Source of the DNA: a bacterium
GTDB lineage: Bacteria; Vulcanimicrobiota; Vulcanimicrobiia; Vulcanimicrobiales; SCRA01
Assembly (NCBI GenBank): GCA_004298675.1
Contig: SCRI01000060.1
Location: 1 to 64,000, forward strand
Direction of reading: 5' to 3'
DNA: 64,000 bases
Position numbers and translations under genes: made by a program. Under the pieces are notes generated by a model, which saw nothing but the letters and a program-made list of their open reading frames with translations, was not told where the DNA came from and did no database searches. Shown here one piece after another: positions 35,980 through 45,472 of this stretch (its first letter is position 1; each line of letters begins with the position of its first letter).

Positions 35980-38643
35980 CTACGGCGGCGCAGGTCCGAT
36001 GACCACCCGGACGAAGCCGTCCGGGCGCAGCCACGCGGCGGCCGCGGCCCGCACTTGAGCGGGCGTGACGGCGAGCGCACGCGTGGCCTCGATGACGTCT
36101 TCGTCGAGCGGCTGCCCTTCCGCGGCATACCCGAGAAGCTGCTCCGCCACACCCTGATAACTGCCCGCGTTCAAGGTCACGCCGTTCAAGAGCGTGGCCT
36201 TCGCGTGTGTCAGACGCTGCTCGCTCACCACCTGCTCTTGAATGCGGCGCAAGGTTGCCAGGGCCAGCCGTTGCGCCGCACCGGCGCTAGCCGGCATGGC
36301 GCCGAACGCGATGGTGAACTGCGAGCGGGTCTTTCCCAACGTGAGGTCTGAGCCCACGAAGTAGACCAGCGACGAGGAGACGCGCAGATTCTGGTAGAGA
36401 TCCGAGGCGAAGGTGCCGCCTCCCAGAATCGCGTCGGCCAGGCGCAACGCCGGTGCCTGCGGCTCGCCCCGCAGCAACCCGAGCGTCTCCACCAGGTAGA
36501 CTTCATCCTGAAGGCGCCCGGTCGCGGCGATCTGAAGATCCTTGGCCGCGTTCTGCGGCACCGGCGGATCATCGACGACGGGCTTGGGTCCCTGTGCGCG
36601 CCACGCGCCGAACCACTTCTCCACTTCCGCTCGCGCCTGCTCCGGCGTCACGTCACCGGTCACGACGATCGTCGTCATGTCCGGGCGATAGGCGGCATGA
36701 TACCAGGCGCGGACGTCGTCGAGCGTGAGGCCGCCGACGCTTTGCGGCGTGGCCGTGCGCGTACCGGGATCCCCCTGCGGCAACAGCGCGCGCCGCAGCG
36801 CCTCACCGGCCAGATGGCTGGGCGCATGCTGCCGGGCCACCACATCCTGGTACTCTTGCTGCTTGACCGTGGCGAAAGCGGCAGCGTGCAGGGCCGGGTG
36901 CAACTCGTCGTCGGCGAGGAGCTGCATGCCGCGGTCGAACGCGGCAGCGAGCACGTCGAGCGAGAACGAGGTCCCCGTCGCGACGCTCGCCGCGATGGCG
37001 TCGAGTTGCGCCTGGTACTGCAGGCGATCGTAGGTGGCCGTCCCGTACGGCAGCAGCGTGGCCGTTAACGTGGCCACGCCTTCCTTGTGCGGGGCTTCCT
37101 GCAGTCCAGGGTTGGTTTTGATCAGCCCACGCACGACGACGGTCGGCGAGACCGTCTCACGCTGCACCACGAGCTTGATCCCGTTGGCAAGCGTCATCTC
37201 GACCGGCGCGAGCAGCGCGTGCGGCGTGCTCGTGCGCGCGAGAGCGCCCTCGGCCCAGTCCGGTAGCGGTTCCGTCTTGCTGGGCACCAGCGCGTTCTGC
37301 TCCGCGGCCTTGCCGGCCCCAGGCGCCGCCTCATGCACGCCTCCGGCACTCTTGGGTACGGCGTAGGCGACGAGCGCGGTGGCGTTGTCGAGGTAGGTGC
37401 GCGCAACGCGATTCACGTCGGCGACGCTGACCGCCGAGATCGCGGCGACGTCGTCATCGGGCGAGGAGCGGCCCTCGATGGCGACCGCCTGGCTCCATTG
37501 CTGCGCCAAGCCCTCGATGGAGTTACGCTTGAAATGCGCCTGCGCCAACTCCGCGCGCTTGGCGGCCTCGACCAGCGCGGCGGGAACGCCATGCGCGCGA
37601 TAGTCGCCGGCCACCGCTTTGATCCACGTAATCGCCTGTTGTGGCCGCACGCTGGGAGCAACATGCAACTCGGCGGCGCCCATGCCCGCCTCCATGAACG
37701 TCTGCTGCCCGAAGTCGGCTTCGAAGGCCCGCCCCGACGCCACCAACGCGTAGAGCGCGCCGCGCTGACTGTTGAGCACGTCGTTCAACACCACGGCCGC
37801 CGCGTAGTCGCGGCTGCGGTAGCCCGGCATACGGTAGTAGACTTGCGCGAGGGTGTAGGGTTGATCGCTGGTGTCCTTCAGCACGGCCGGCACGAGCTTG
37901 CGCAGGTGCACGCTGCGGCGCGCGGGCAGCGGCGCGGCGGGTATGCCGGCAAAGAGCCGCTCGACCTCGGCCACGACTGCCGCTGGTTCCACGTCGCCCG
38001 CGACGATCAGCGTGGCGTTGTTGGGATGGTACCAGGCGCGATAAAACGCCTGCAATTGCCGCGCTTGGATGTGCTTGCCGAAGCTCTCGAGCGTGCCCAG
38101 CCCCGGATCGGCGTAGGGCGTGCCGGCGAAGAGCAGCGCTTGCGCCTGCGCCTGCAAGCGGTAGTCGGCGTGGCTATTGTCTTGCGTGACCTCCTGCTCG
38201 ATCGCACCACGCTCCTCGTTCCAAGCTTGCTGGCTATCGAGCAGACCCTCGGCGCGCGTCGCCTCGACGTGCAGCACCACGTCGAGATCGCGCGCGGGCG
38301 CCGCGTAGAAATACTGCGTCACGCGATCCTGCGTGTCGGCATCGTAGTCGCCGCCCAAGAGGGCACCGATCTCCGCCAGCTGGTTGGCGGAGAGGCTCGC
38401 GCTGCCGCGGAACATCATGTGCTCCTGGGCGTGCGCCAGGCCCGTGATGCTCTCGTCGTTGGAACCGACCTCGTAGTTCAGCATCGACGTGACCACCGGC
38501 GCCAAGCGGTCGCGTACCACGATCACGCGCAGGCCGTTGTGCAGGGTGGCGCGCAGCACGTCACTCTGGGCGTGCGCTGGAGCGACACCGGCCATGCTCC
38601 CCATGCACGCCGCCAACAGCAGCGTCAGACACACCCGTCTCAT
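35980..38643 (-). CDS. M16 family zinc metallopeptidase, secreted, two-domain
   Basis: This 887-residue protein has a Sec signal peptide (cleavage near APAHA-Q, residue 25) and two M16 halves. The first half holds the inverted zinc motif H71-AQ-EH (AHAQEHMMF) and the downstream Glu in NEERGAIEQE. The second half (from about residue 450) repeats the fold without the motif, as usual. Peptidases of this family degrade peptides in the periplasm or outside. ATG 38643 and GTG 38652 are both possible starts; GGGAGGG precedes the GTG. Confidence 0.9.
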   Translation of the reverse strand: MRRVCLTLLLAACMGSMAGVAPAHAQSDVLRATLHNGLRVIVVRDRLAPVVTSMLNYEVGSNDESITGLAHAQEHMMFRGSASLSANQLAEIGALLGGDYDADTQDRVTQYFYAAPARDLDVVLHVEATRAEGLLDSQQAWNEERGAIEQEVTQDNSHADYRLQAQAQALLFAGTPYADPGLGTLESFGKHIQARQLQAFYRAWYHPNNATLIVAGDVEPAAVVAEVERLFAGIPAAPLPARRSVHLRKLVPAVLKDTSDQPYTLAQVYYRMPGYRSRDYAAAVVLNDVLNSQRGALYALVASGRAFEADFGQQTFMEAGMGAAELHVAPSVRPQQAITWIKAVAGDYRAHGVPAALVEAAKRAELAQAHFKRNSIEGLAQQWSQAVAIEGRSSPDDDVAAISAVSVADVNRVARTYLDNATALVAYAVPKSAGGVHEAAPGAGKAAEQNALVPSKTEPLPDWAEGALARTSTPHALLAPVEMTLANGIKLVVQRETVSPTVVVRGLIKTNPGLQEAPHKEGVATLTATLLPYGTATYDRLQYQAQLDAIAASVATGTSFSLDVLAAAFDRGMQLLADDELHPALHAAAFATVKQQEYQDVVARQHAPSHLAGEALRRALLPQGDPGTRTATPQSVGGLTLDDVRAWYHAAYRPDMTTIVVTGDVTPEQARAEVEKWFGAWRAQGPKPVVDDPPVPQNAAKDLQIAATGRLQDEVYLVETLGLLRGEPQAPALRLADAILGGGTFASDLYQNLRVSSSLVYFVGSDLTLGKTRSQFTIAFGAMPASAGAAQRLALATLRRIQEQVVSEQRLTHAKATLLNGVTLNAGSYQGVAEQLLGYAAEGQPLDEDVIEATRALAVTPAQVRAAAAAWLRPDGFVRVVIGPAPP

Positions 38644-38765
38644 CCTCTCCACGTTCCCTCCCGCCCGCTCCGGCACCGCCGCGCGCCTCTTTCGCAGCGG
38701 CCGCCGCCGCGCCTTCGCGCGCAGCGAAAGGTAGCGCCGGCCCCGTGACGAGAAACGCAAGCGCC

Positions 38766-39866
38766 ATGTCCGATGCGCGTCCGTTCACGACCCTGCTCTC
38801 CGCTCTGCCCGCGAGCGTCCCCTTCGTCGCACCCGAGGCGCTCGAACGCCGCCGTGGCGAGCTGTTCGAGCTACGCTTGGGCGCCAACGAGAGCACCTTC
38901 GGACCATCGCCGCGCGCGCTAGCGGCGATGCGCAACGAGCTCGAGCGCGCCAGCCTCTACGGAGACCCCGAGAGCTTCGAGCTGCGGACGGCGCTCTCCG
39001 TGCACTTGGGTCTCACCCGCGAGCATCTGGTGATCGGCTCGGGTATCGACGATCTGCTGGGGTTGGCGGTGCGCGCCTTCTTGGAGCCGGGCAGCTGCGC
39101 GGTCACCTCGCTCGGCGCCTACCCCACGTTCAACTACCACGTCGCCGGATACGGCGGCCGCATCGAGAGCGTGCCCTACCGCGACGACCGCAACGATCTC
39201 GACGCGCTGGTCGATGCGGCACGCCGCCATGCGGCGCGCTTGCTCTACCTCGCCAACCCAGACAACCCAACGGGAAGCTACCACGACGCCGCCGCGATCG
39301 CCGCGCTGCTCGACGCGCTGCCCGAGCAGACGCTGCTGCTGCTGGACGAGGCCTACATCGAATTCGCACCGCCCGCGCTGCCCTTCGACGCGGAGGATCC
39401 GCGCGTGATCCGGCTGCGCACCTTCTCCAAAGCCTATGGGATGGCGGGCATGCGCATCGGCTACGCCATCGCGCCACGGCAGACGATTGCGGCCTTCGAC
39501 AAAGTCCGGCTGCACTTCGGCGTCAATCGTGTGGCGCAAGCGGGAGCGCTTTCGGCCTTGGCCGATCGCGCCTTTCTGGAAGGCGTATTGGCCGAAGTCG
39601 CATGGGGGCGCGAGGAGTATACGCGCTTGGCAACCGCGCTGGGTTTGGCGGCACTCGCGTCGGCAACCAACTTCATGGCCTTCGATCTCGGGTCACCGGA
39701 GCGGGCACGCGCCGTGGCCGAGGGACTGACGGCGCGCCGCGTCTTCGTGCGCGTCCCCGGTGCAACGCCACTCAACCGGCTGGTGCGCGCAACGGTGGGA
39801 ACGCCCTCCGAGCGCCGCCGTTTCGGCCACGCGTTGGAGGGCGTTCTCAAGAGTTCCCGTGTGTAA
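38766..39866 (+). CDS. histidinol-phosphate aminotransferase-like PLP enzyme
   Basis: This 366-residue fold-type I aminotransferase has family motifs LGANESTFGPSP at the N-terminus, NPDNPTGSY in the middle, LDEAYIEF, and the PLP Lys in RTFSKAYGMAGMRIGY. The pattern is that of HisC-type enzymes, acting in histidine, or sometimes phenylalanine/tyrosine, synthesis. No his genes are close, so HisC function is uncertain. ATG 38766 is preferred over GTG 38745. The gene ends 1 nt from the convergent Rieske gene. Confidence 0.85.
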   Translation: MSDARPFTTLLSALPASVPFVAPEALERRRGELFELRLGANESTFGPSPRALAAMRNELERASLYGDPESFELRTALSVHLGLTREHLVIGSGIDDLLGLAVRAFLEPGSCAVTSLGAYPTFNYHVAGYGGRIESVPYRDDRNDLDALVDAARRHAARLLYLANPDNPTGSYHDAAAIAALLDALPEQTLLLLDEAYIEFAPPALPFDAEDPRVIRLRTFSKAYGMAGMRIGYAIAPRQTIAAFDKVRLHFGVNRVAQAGALSALADRAFLEGVLAEVAWGREEYTRLATALGLAALASATNFMAFDLGSPERARAVAEGLTARRVFVRVPGATPLNRLVRATVGTPSERRRFGHALEGVLKSSRV

Positions 39867-39867
39867 C

Positions 39868-40173
39868 TTACGCTTCTAGGAAGAGGTCGTCGCCCTCTCT
39901 GCTGACGCGATACGTGGCCACCGGCATCACGGCGGGGAGTGCCAGCACCTCGCCGCTGCGCACGTCGAAGCGCGCACCGTGGCGCGGGCACTCGATCTCG
40001 CAACCGTCGAGACGCCCTTGATCGAGGTTGCCGCCGTCATGCGTGCAGACGTCGCTGATCGCGTAGACGGTTCCATCTACGTTGCACAGCAGGATCTCTT
40101 CGCGATCGAGGACGACTTGCTTGGTGGTTCCGGGGGCGATGTCGGTGATCTTGGCGACGAGCGTCTTGACCAT
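39868..40173 (-). CDS. Rieske [2Fe-2S] ferredoxin-type protein
   Basis: This 101-residue soluble Rieske protein has its cluster ligands visible as Cys-x-His in DVCTHDGG and Cys-x2-His in ECPRHGARFD. It resembles NirD or dioxygenase ferredoxin components. The ATG follows the sufB stop by one nt, so it is co-transcribed with sufB. That suggests a role tied to Fe-S assembly, such as electron supply or cluster sensing. This is inferred from context. Confidence 0.88.
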   Translation of the reverse strand: MVKTLVAKITDIAPGTTKQVVLDREEILLCNVDGTVYAISDVCTHDGGNLDQGRLDGCEIECPRHGARFDVRSGEVLALPAVMPVATYRVSREGDDLFLEA

Positions 40174-40174
40174 A

Positions 40175-41599
40175 CTATCCGACCGCACCCTCCATCTCCA
40201 TCTTCACCAGGCGATTGAGCTCGACGGCATACTCCATCGGCAGCTCCTTCACGAAGAAGTCGAAGAAGCCGTTGACGATCATGCCGACCGCTTCGTCCTC
40301 CGAGAGGCCGCGCGACATCGCGTAGAAGATCTGCTCTTCGCCCACCTTCGAAACCGAAGCCTCGTGCTCGACGGTGCTGTGCTGCTCGTTGATCTTCATG
40401 ACCGGCAACGTGTCGCTGGCCGACACGTCGTCCATGATCAGCGCGTCGCACTTCACGCGGGTCTTGGTGCCGACGGCTCCCGGCATCACCTCGACCAAGC
40501 CACGGTACGTCGTCTTGCCGCCGTGAGCGGAGACCGACTTGTTGGTGATGATCGACGTGGTGTTGGGGGCGGCGTGGATGACCTTGGCGCCGGCGTCCTG
40601 GTGCTGCCCGGAGCCGCCGAACGCCATCGAGAGCACCTCGCCGCGCGCACCCTCGCCCATCAGGTAGATGGCGGGGTACTTCATCGTCAAACGCGAGCCG
40701 ATGTTCCCGTCCACCCACTGCACGGTCGCATTGCGGTAGGCCTTGGCGCGCTTGGTGACGAGGTTGAAGATGTTGCGATACCAGTTCTGGATCGTCGTGT
40801 AGCGAATGGAGCCGCCGTCCATCGCGATCAGCTCGACCACCGCTGAGTGCAGCGAGCTAGCCGAGAACTTCGGCGCCGTACAGCCTTCGATGTAGTGCAT
40901 CGAGGCGTTTTCCTCGGTGATCAGCAGCGTGCGCTCGAACTGCCCCATGTTCGCGGAGTTGATGCGGAAGTAGGCCTGCAGCGGGGTGTCGACTTTGACG
41001 CCCTTCGGGATCCAAGCAAAGGAGCCACCAGACCAGACGGCCGAGTTGAGTGCCGCGAACTTGTTGTCGCCGGGCGGGATGACCGTGCCGAAATACTTCT
41101 TGACGATCTCAGGGTGATCGCGCACGGCGGTGTCCATATCGCAGAAGAACACGCCGAGATTGTCGAGATCCTTACGGATGTTGTGATAGACGACCTCGGA
41201 GTCGTACTGCGCCGAGACGCCGCCGAGAAACTTACGTTCGGCCTCCGGGATGCCCAGCTTGTCGAATGTCTTCCTGACGTCGTCGGGCACCTTGTCCCAG
41301 TCTTGCTGCTGGACGGCGTCCGTCGCGCGCACGTAGTACTGGATATCGTCGAAGTCGATGTCGCCTAGGGCTTTCTGATCGCCCCACCACGGAATCGGCT
41401 TGCTCACGAAGATCTCGTACGACTTCAGCCGGAAATCGGTCATCCAGCCGGGTTCGTTCTTCATCTCCGAGATCTGGGCCACGATCTCTCGCGTCAGGCC
41501 TTTGCCGGTGCTGAACGCCGGCTTGGCTTCGTCGTGGAAACCGTACTTGTACTCTTCGAAGAGCTCTGTCGTATCGTTCTTGATCAGCTCGGTGGCCAT
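40175..41599 (-). CDS. sufB: Fe-S cluster assembly protein SufB
   Basis: SufB is the scaffold subunit of the SufBCD complex on which Fe-S clusters are built. The 474-residue length is normal. Typical segments include PIPWWGDQKALGDIDFDD, the beta-helix region around GCTAPKFSASSLHSAVVEL and the C-terminal SEDEAVGMIVNGFF. No sufC, sufD or sufS lies next to it; instead a Rieske gene follows. ATG 41599 is preceded by AAAGGCG. Confidence 0.95.
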   Translation of the reverse strand: MATELIKNDTTELFEEYKYGFHDEAKPAFSTGKGLTREIVAQISEMKNEPGWMTDFRLKSYEIFVSKPIPWWGDQKALGDIDFDDIQYYVRATDAVQQQDWDKVPDDVRKTFDKLGIPEAERKFLGGVSAQYDSEVVYHNIRKDLDNLGVFFCDMDTAVRDHPEIVKKYFGTVIPPGDNKFAALNSAVWSGGSFAWIPKGVKVDTPLQAYFRINSANMGQFERTLLITEENASMHYIEGCTAPKFSASSLHSAVVELIAMDGGSIRYTTIQNWYRNIFNLVTKRAKAYRNATVQWVDGNIGSRLTMKYPAIYLMGEGARGEVLSMAFGGSGQHQDAGAKVIHAAPNTTSIITNKSVSAHGGKTTYRGLVEVMPGAVGTKTRVKCDALIMDDVSASDTLPVMKINEQHSTVEHEASVSKVGEEQIFYAMSRGLSEDEAVGMIVNGFFDFFVKELPMEYAVELNRLVKMEMEGAVG

Positions 41600-41705
41600 C
41601 TTGCGCCTTTACCCCCGGGGTCCACTCGGGGAGAATGTGAAGCAACTCCTTTACTTTCTCAAATCGCTCACTCGTAGTCAAGGACTCGTTCGGAGCGGCA
41701 TAGGG

Positions 41706-41735
41706 TTTACATCCATAGATAAGTTACAGTATCAT
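41706..41735 (+). promoter_or_regulatory. promoter of metNIQ
   Basis: This sigma-70-type pair comprises TTTACA (41706-41711) and TATCAT (41730-41735) separated by 18 nt. The ATG at 41743 comes 7 nt after the -10, so transcription should begin at the start codon. The 140-nt region between sufB and metN is AT-rich compared with the rest and probably also holds the sufB promoter. No SAM riboswitch fits between promoter and gene. Confidence 0.65.
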
Positions 41736-41742
41736 AACGCTT

Positions 41743-42543
41743 ATGTATCTCGATGGACGCATCCCGATGATCGAGCTGTCGGGGGTCGAGAAACGCTTCG
41801 CCACGCCCTCCGGGGAGGTGGCGGCCCTGCGCGGCGTGGATCTGCGCATCGGTTCCGGCGAAATCTTCGGCATCATCGGCAAGAGCGGCGCCGGCAAGAG
41901 CACCCTGGTTCGCTGTATCAACCTGCTGGAACGCCCCAGCGCGGGCCGCGTGAACGTGGCCGGGCGCGAGCTGACCACTCTGGGATCCGGGGCACTGCTC
42001 GAGGCCAGGCGCGAGATCGGCATGGTCTTCCAGCATTTCAACTTGCTCGCATCGCGCACCGCCTACCGTAATGTAGCCCTGCCACTGGAGCTAGCGGGCT
42101 GGCGCCCGCGGCGGATCGCCGAGCGCGTGCTCGAGGTGCTGGAGTTCGTCGATCTGCTGGAACAGCGCGACCGCTACCCCGCTCAACTCAGCGGAGGGCA
42201 GAAACAGCGCGTGGGCATCGCCCGCGCCTTGGCCGCCCGCCCCAGCGTGCTGCTCTGCGACGAAGCCACCTCGGCGCTCGACCCGCAGACCACCGCCTCC
42301 ATCCTTGCGCTCCTCAAACGCATCAACCAGGCCATCGGGCTGACCATTCTCGTCATCACGCACGAGATGGGGGTGGTGGCCTCGCTCTGCGACCGGGTGG
42401 CCGTGATCGAGGACGGGCTCGTGGTGGAGCAGGGCCCGGTCGCCGAGCTCTTCGCGCAGCCGCGCTCGGCCACGACGCGCGACTTCGTCACCGCACTGGA
42501 AGGGATGGGAAGTGTCACACGAACTCTTCGCGTTGCTCGCTGA
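41743..42543 (+). CDS. metN: methionine ABC transporter ATP-binding protein MetN
   Basis: This is the cytoplasmic ATPase of the methionine importer MetNIQ. Walker [10 protein letters not shown] (about residues 46-54), signature LSGGQKQR, Walker [13 protein letters not shown] and the H-loop ITHEMGVV are intact. The 266 residues are shorter than E. coli MetN, so the C-terminal ACT/NIL methionine-sensing domain is absent. Start options are ATG 41743 (at the predicted transcription start) and ATG 41767, the usual MIEL start. It overlaps metI by 32 nt. Confidence 0.92.
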   Translation: MYLDGRIPMIELSGVEKRFATPSGEVAALRGVDLRIGSGEIFGIIGKSGAGKSTLVRCINLLERPSAGRVNVAGRELTTLGSGALLEARREIGMVFQHFNLLASRTAYRNVALPLELAGWRPRRIAERVLEVLEFVDLLEQRDRYPAQLSGGQKQRVGIARALAARPSVLLCDEATSALDPQTTASILALLKRINQAIGLTILVITHEMGVVASLCDRVAVIEDGLVVEQGPVAELFAQPRSATTRDFVTALEGMGSVTRTLRVAR

Positions 42544-43165
42544 ATCGCTGCAGCAGACGCTGATCATGGTAAGCGTGGCGCTGGCCATCGCCACGGCCTT
42601 GGGCGTTCCGCTGGGCGTCATCCTCAATGCGGCCGCGCCCGGCCAACTGCTTCCCAACGCCCCCGTGTACCGCGTGCTGGGCGCGATCGTCAACGCCACC
42701 CGTTCGACGCCGTTCATCATTCTCATGGTGGCGTTGATCCCGCTGACGCGCATCATCGTCGGCACCTCGATCGGCACACCGGCCGCCGTCGTGCCGCTGA
42801 CCATCGCCGCGACGCCCTTCATCGCGCGCATCGTCGAAGCCGCACTGCGCGACGTCGACCGCGGCTTGGTGGAGGCCGCCCAGGCCATGGGCGCCACGCC
42901 CTGGCAGATCGTCGTCAAAGTACTGCTGCCGGAGTCTCTGCCTGCGACCGTGGCGGGGCTGACGCTCGCGGCTGTCGCGATGATCGGCTATTCGGCCATG
43001 GCCGGGGCCGTCGGCGGTGGGGGCTTGGGTGACCTTGCCATCCGCTATGGCTACGAACGCTTTCGAGCCGATGTGATGGCCGCGACGGTGGCCATCCTCA
43101 TCGCGCTCGTCCAACTCGTCCAATCCGGCGGCGATGCCTTGGCGCGCCGCCTCAAACACACCTAA
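42512..43165 (+). CDS. metI: methionine ABC transporter permease MetI
   Basis: This is the permease of the methionine importer. It has 217 residues and five hydrophobic helices. The EAA-type coupling loop [23 protein letters not shown] sits between helices 3 and 4. The N-terminal [17 protein letters not shown] is characteristic of MetI. GTG 42512 lies inside the end of metN, implying coupled translation. Confidence 0.93.
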   Translation: MSHELFALLAESLQQTLIMVSVALAIATALGVPLGVILNAAAPGQLLPNAPVYRVLGAIVNATRSTPFIILMVALIPLTRIIVGTSIGTPAAVVPLTIAATPFIARIVEAALRDVDRGLVEAAQAMGATPWQIVVKVLLPESLPATVAGLTLAAVAMIGYSAMAGAVGGGGLGDLAIRYGYERFRADVMAATVAILIALVQLVQSGGDALARRLKHT

Positions 43166-43185
43166 AAGAAGGAGTCAACTACCGC

Positions 43186-44004
43186 ATGCCTCATCTCACC
43201 CGCCGGCGCTTCGGCGCCGCCCTCGCGGCCACGGCCGCGGCGCTCGCCTTCTCCCCGGCGGCGCATCCGGCCGGCGCCGCGCAGCCGCAGCAGCTCAAGA
43301 TCGGCGTCACGGCCGGGCCGCACGCGGAGGTCATGGAAGTCGTCAAGCGCATCGCCGCCCGGCGCGGCCTCGAGCTCGACGTCGTCGAGTTCACCGACTA
43401 CGTTCAGCCCAACGCAGCGCTCGACAGCGGCGATCTCGACGCCAATAGTTTCCAGCACCAGCCCTATCTCGACGACCAGGTCAAGAATCGCGGCTACCAC
43501 ATCGTCTCGATCGCCAAGACGCTGGACTTTCCCATGGGTCTCTACTCGCGCAAGCTCAAACGCCTCTCCGAGGTAAAGGCGGGCGCGCGTTTTGGGTTGC
43601 CCAACGACCCCACCAACGAAGGCCGGGCGCTGCTGCTACTGCAGCACGCGGGACTCGTCAAGCTGGCGGCCGGCGTGGGACTCAAAGCGACACCATCCGA
43701 CGTCGCCGTCAATCCCAAGCACCTGCAATTCGTGGAGCTGGACGCCGCGCAGTTGCCGCGAGCACTGGACGACCTGGATTTCGCAGCCATCAACACCAAC
43801 TACGCGCTAAGCGCGAACCTGGTGCCCACGCGCGACTCGCTCGCCATCGAAAGCGTGGACTCGCCCTACGTCAACGTGATCGCCGTACGCACCAAGGATC
43901 GCCACGACGCGCGCGTCAACGAGCTGGTGCAGGCCTACCATTCACCGGAAGTCAAAGCCTTCGTGCTCTCCCACTACAAAGGCTACGTGATTCCCGCGTG
44001 GTAG
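43186..44004 (+). CDS. metQ: methionine ABC transporter substrate-binding protein MetQ (NlpA family)
   Basis: This exported binding protein of the methionine importer has 272 residues. The N-terminus reads TRRRFGAALAATAAALAFS and could be a Tat-type (RRxF) signal. There is no lipobox Cys, although MetQ is often a lipoprotein. Mature-part motifs KIGVTAGPHAEVMEVVK, DANSFQHQPYLDD and PNDPTNEGRALLLLQ are NlpA-family signatures. AGAAGGAG precedes the ATG. It is convergent with yggT (10 nt). Confidence 0.93.
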   Translation: MPHLTRRRFGAALAATAAALAFSPAAHPAGAAQPQQLKIGVTAGPHAEVMEVVKRIAARRGLELDVVEFTDYVQPNAALDSGDLDANSFQHQPYLDDQVKNRGYHIVSIAKTLDFPMGLYSRKLKRLSEVKAGARFGLPNDPTNEGRALLLLQHAGLVKLAAGVGLKATPSDVAVNPKHLQFVELDAAQLPRALDDLDFAAINTNYALSANLVPTRDSLAIESVDSPYVNVIAVRTKDRHDARVNELVQAYHSPEVKAFVLSHYKGYVIPAW

Positions 44005-44014
44005 GCGCCGGGCG

Positions 44015-44272
44015 CTAGAAGCAGACGAAGCTCTGCAGTTTGGAGGCCAGGATCTGCACCAGGATCAGCACGACCAGGAACGCGAGATCCAGGCCTCCCA
44101 GCGGCGGAATCACGCGCCGCACCGGCACCAACAGCGGCTCGATGATCGAGCCGAGCATATCGCTCCAGCGTCCGCGCAATTGCGGTACCCACGACACCAG
44201 CGCGTAGACCAGCATGGCGTAGAAGTACAGTTGCAGGATCTTGCCGATCAGAGGCCAGAGGCACAGGTTCAC
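44015..44272 (-). CDS. YggT family membrane protein
   Basis: This 85-residue protein has two hydrophobic segments and the YggT pattern: YFYAMLVYALVSWVP, then a linker with IIEPLLVPVRRVIPPLGGLDLA before the second helix. YggT proteins are linked with cell division and osmotic or envelope functions in other bacteria. GTG 44272 overlaps the stop of the M23 peptidase gene (GTGA). Confidence 0.85.
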   Translation of the reverse strand: MNLCLWPLIGKILQLYFYAMLVYALVSWVPQLRGRWSDMLGSIIEPLLVPVRRVIPPLGGLDLAFLVVLILVQILASKLQSFVCF

Positions 44273-45201
44273 TTGCTGCTCGCGATCACGTCTTGAGGTG
44301 TGCCGTGCAGGAACGGCGTCGGATCCACGGCGCGGCCGTCAAGCATCAGCTGGTAGTGCAGATGGGGGCCAGTGGCAAAGCCCGTCGCCCCCACGAGACC
44401 AATCGTTTCGCCGCGCTTGACGGCTTGCCCGGCATGGACCAGGGTCCGCTCGAGATGGGCGTACCAACTGTGGTAGCCGTTGCCGTGATCGATGTCGACC
44501 TTGATGCCGTAGCCGCCATCCCAGCCAGCCGCCGCCACGTAGCCGTCGGCGGCCGCCTCTACCGGCGCACCATACCCGGCGGCGATGTCGAGGCCGGCGT
44601 GAAACTCGCGGTCGGGATAGGTGCGGTAGCCGAACCCGGAAACGATGGGGCCGTCCACCGGCATGATGGAGGGGATAGCCGCCAGGGCGCGGGCGCGCGC
44701 TTGCGCCTGCACCGCGCGCTCCGCCGCAGTCCGCAGTGCTTGTACTCGCAGTGTGCGCTGATCGGCACCGACGCTGCCCGCCAGACGCTCGAGCGCGGCT
44801 AGGCGCAGCTGGACCGTCTCGGAACCCCCACGATAGGAGAGCTGATGCGGCGGCATCACAACTCGCGCGCTTGGCGTATGCGCCGGAGCCAAACCCATGA
44901 TGCGCCGGATCTCGGCATTCTGACGTTGGATGTGGAGCAGGGTCCGATCGAGAGCGCGGGCTTGGCGGTCGACGGCGACGAGTTGGCGGCGCTGGACCTC
45001 GGCCGCCGCATGCAGGTGCCGTAGATCCCACCCCAACCAGCCCAGCACGCCGGCCAGCAGCACCGCCAAGACGCCTGCGCCGGCGTACAGGTGACGCCGC
45101 GCCACTTCCAGCCGGTACACGGAATAACCGTGCGGCGGTATGATCTTCACCAAGAACCGATCGCTCAACGCGCTCCACGGTTCGCGTGCGGGAGCGGTCA
45201 T
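44269..45201 (-). CDS. M23 (LytM) family peptidase, membrane-anchored
   Basis: This 310-residue envelope protein has one transmembrane helix (about residues 42-62), then a helical, probably coiled-coil region with many Ala/Arg/Gln (about 65-185). A C-terminal LytM domain has zinc ligands in HAGLDIA and HLHYQL and the conserved DHGNGY. Such proteins cut peptidoglycan cross-links or activate amidases. All zinc ligands look present, so it may be active. ATG 45201 was preferred over an upstream start at 45222. The SRP RNA gene ends about 50 nt upstream on the same strand. Confidence 0.87.
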   Translation of the reverse strand: MTAPAREPWSALSDRFLVKIIPPHGYSVYRLEVARRHLYAGAGVLAVLLAGVLGWLGWDLRHLHAAAEVQRRQLVAVDRQARALDRTLLHIQRQNAEIRRIMGLAPAHTPSARVVMPPHQLSYRGGSETVQLRLAALERLAGSVGADQRTLRVQALRTAAERAVQAQARARALAAIPSIMPVDGPIVSGFGYRTYPDREFHAGLDIAAGYGAPVEAAADGYVAAAGWDGGYGIKVDIDHGNGYHSWYAHLERTLVHAGQAVKRGETIGLVGATGFATGPHLHYQLMLDGRAVDPTPFLHGTPQDVIASSK

Positions 45202-45253
45202 CCTGCTCAGCGAGGGGGCCAACCCCTGCCTTGGGGGCCGGCGGCCGCGTAAC

Positions 45254-45365
45254 GGCCACGCGGTCAGGCGATCCGCGGCACACGGGGAACTTCGCTTACC
45301 GTTGCTTCCTTCCGGACCTGGCGGGGTTCACGACCACCCGTTGCGCGGGACCCGACCGCGTGGCT
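45254..45365 (-). ncRNA. ffs: signal recognition particle RNA, small bacterial type (4.5S)
   Basis: The minus strand carries the conserved SRP apical loop AGGTCCGGAAGGAAGCA (about 45307-45323). The ends pair perfectly over 11 bp (GCCACGCGGTC at the 5-prime end, GACCGCGTGGC at the 3-prime end), giving a 112-nt hairpin RNA that binds Ffh. TGCTACGAT just upstream (about 45375-45384) is a fitting extended -10. Ends are set by pairing and may be off by a few bases. Confidence 0.93.
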
Positions 45366-45472
45366 CAACCTATCGTAGCAGGTCGCCGCAAGCGGGAGCC
45401 AGAGCGAAAACTTTACACGTCCGCGCGAGGGGCCCGGGAGGAGGGCCCCAGGCGCCGCAGAATAGGCCACGC

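Noticed and set aside
41600-41681. Small minus-strand ORF starting MTTSERFEKVKELL before sufB
   Set aside because: It looks protein-like for about 25 codons but continues as a frame shadow of sufB with no stop, and no ribosome site precedes it; more likely leader DNA.
41600-41742. SAM riboswitch before metNIQ
   Set aside because: The promoter -10 ends 7 nt before the ATG, so no leader exists to hold a riboswitch, and no SAM-box core is visible.
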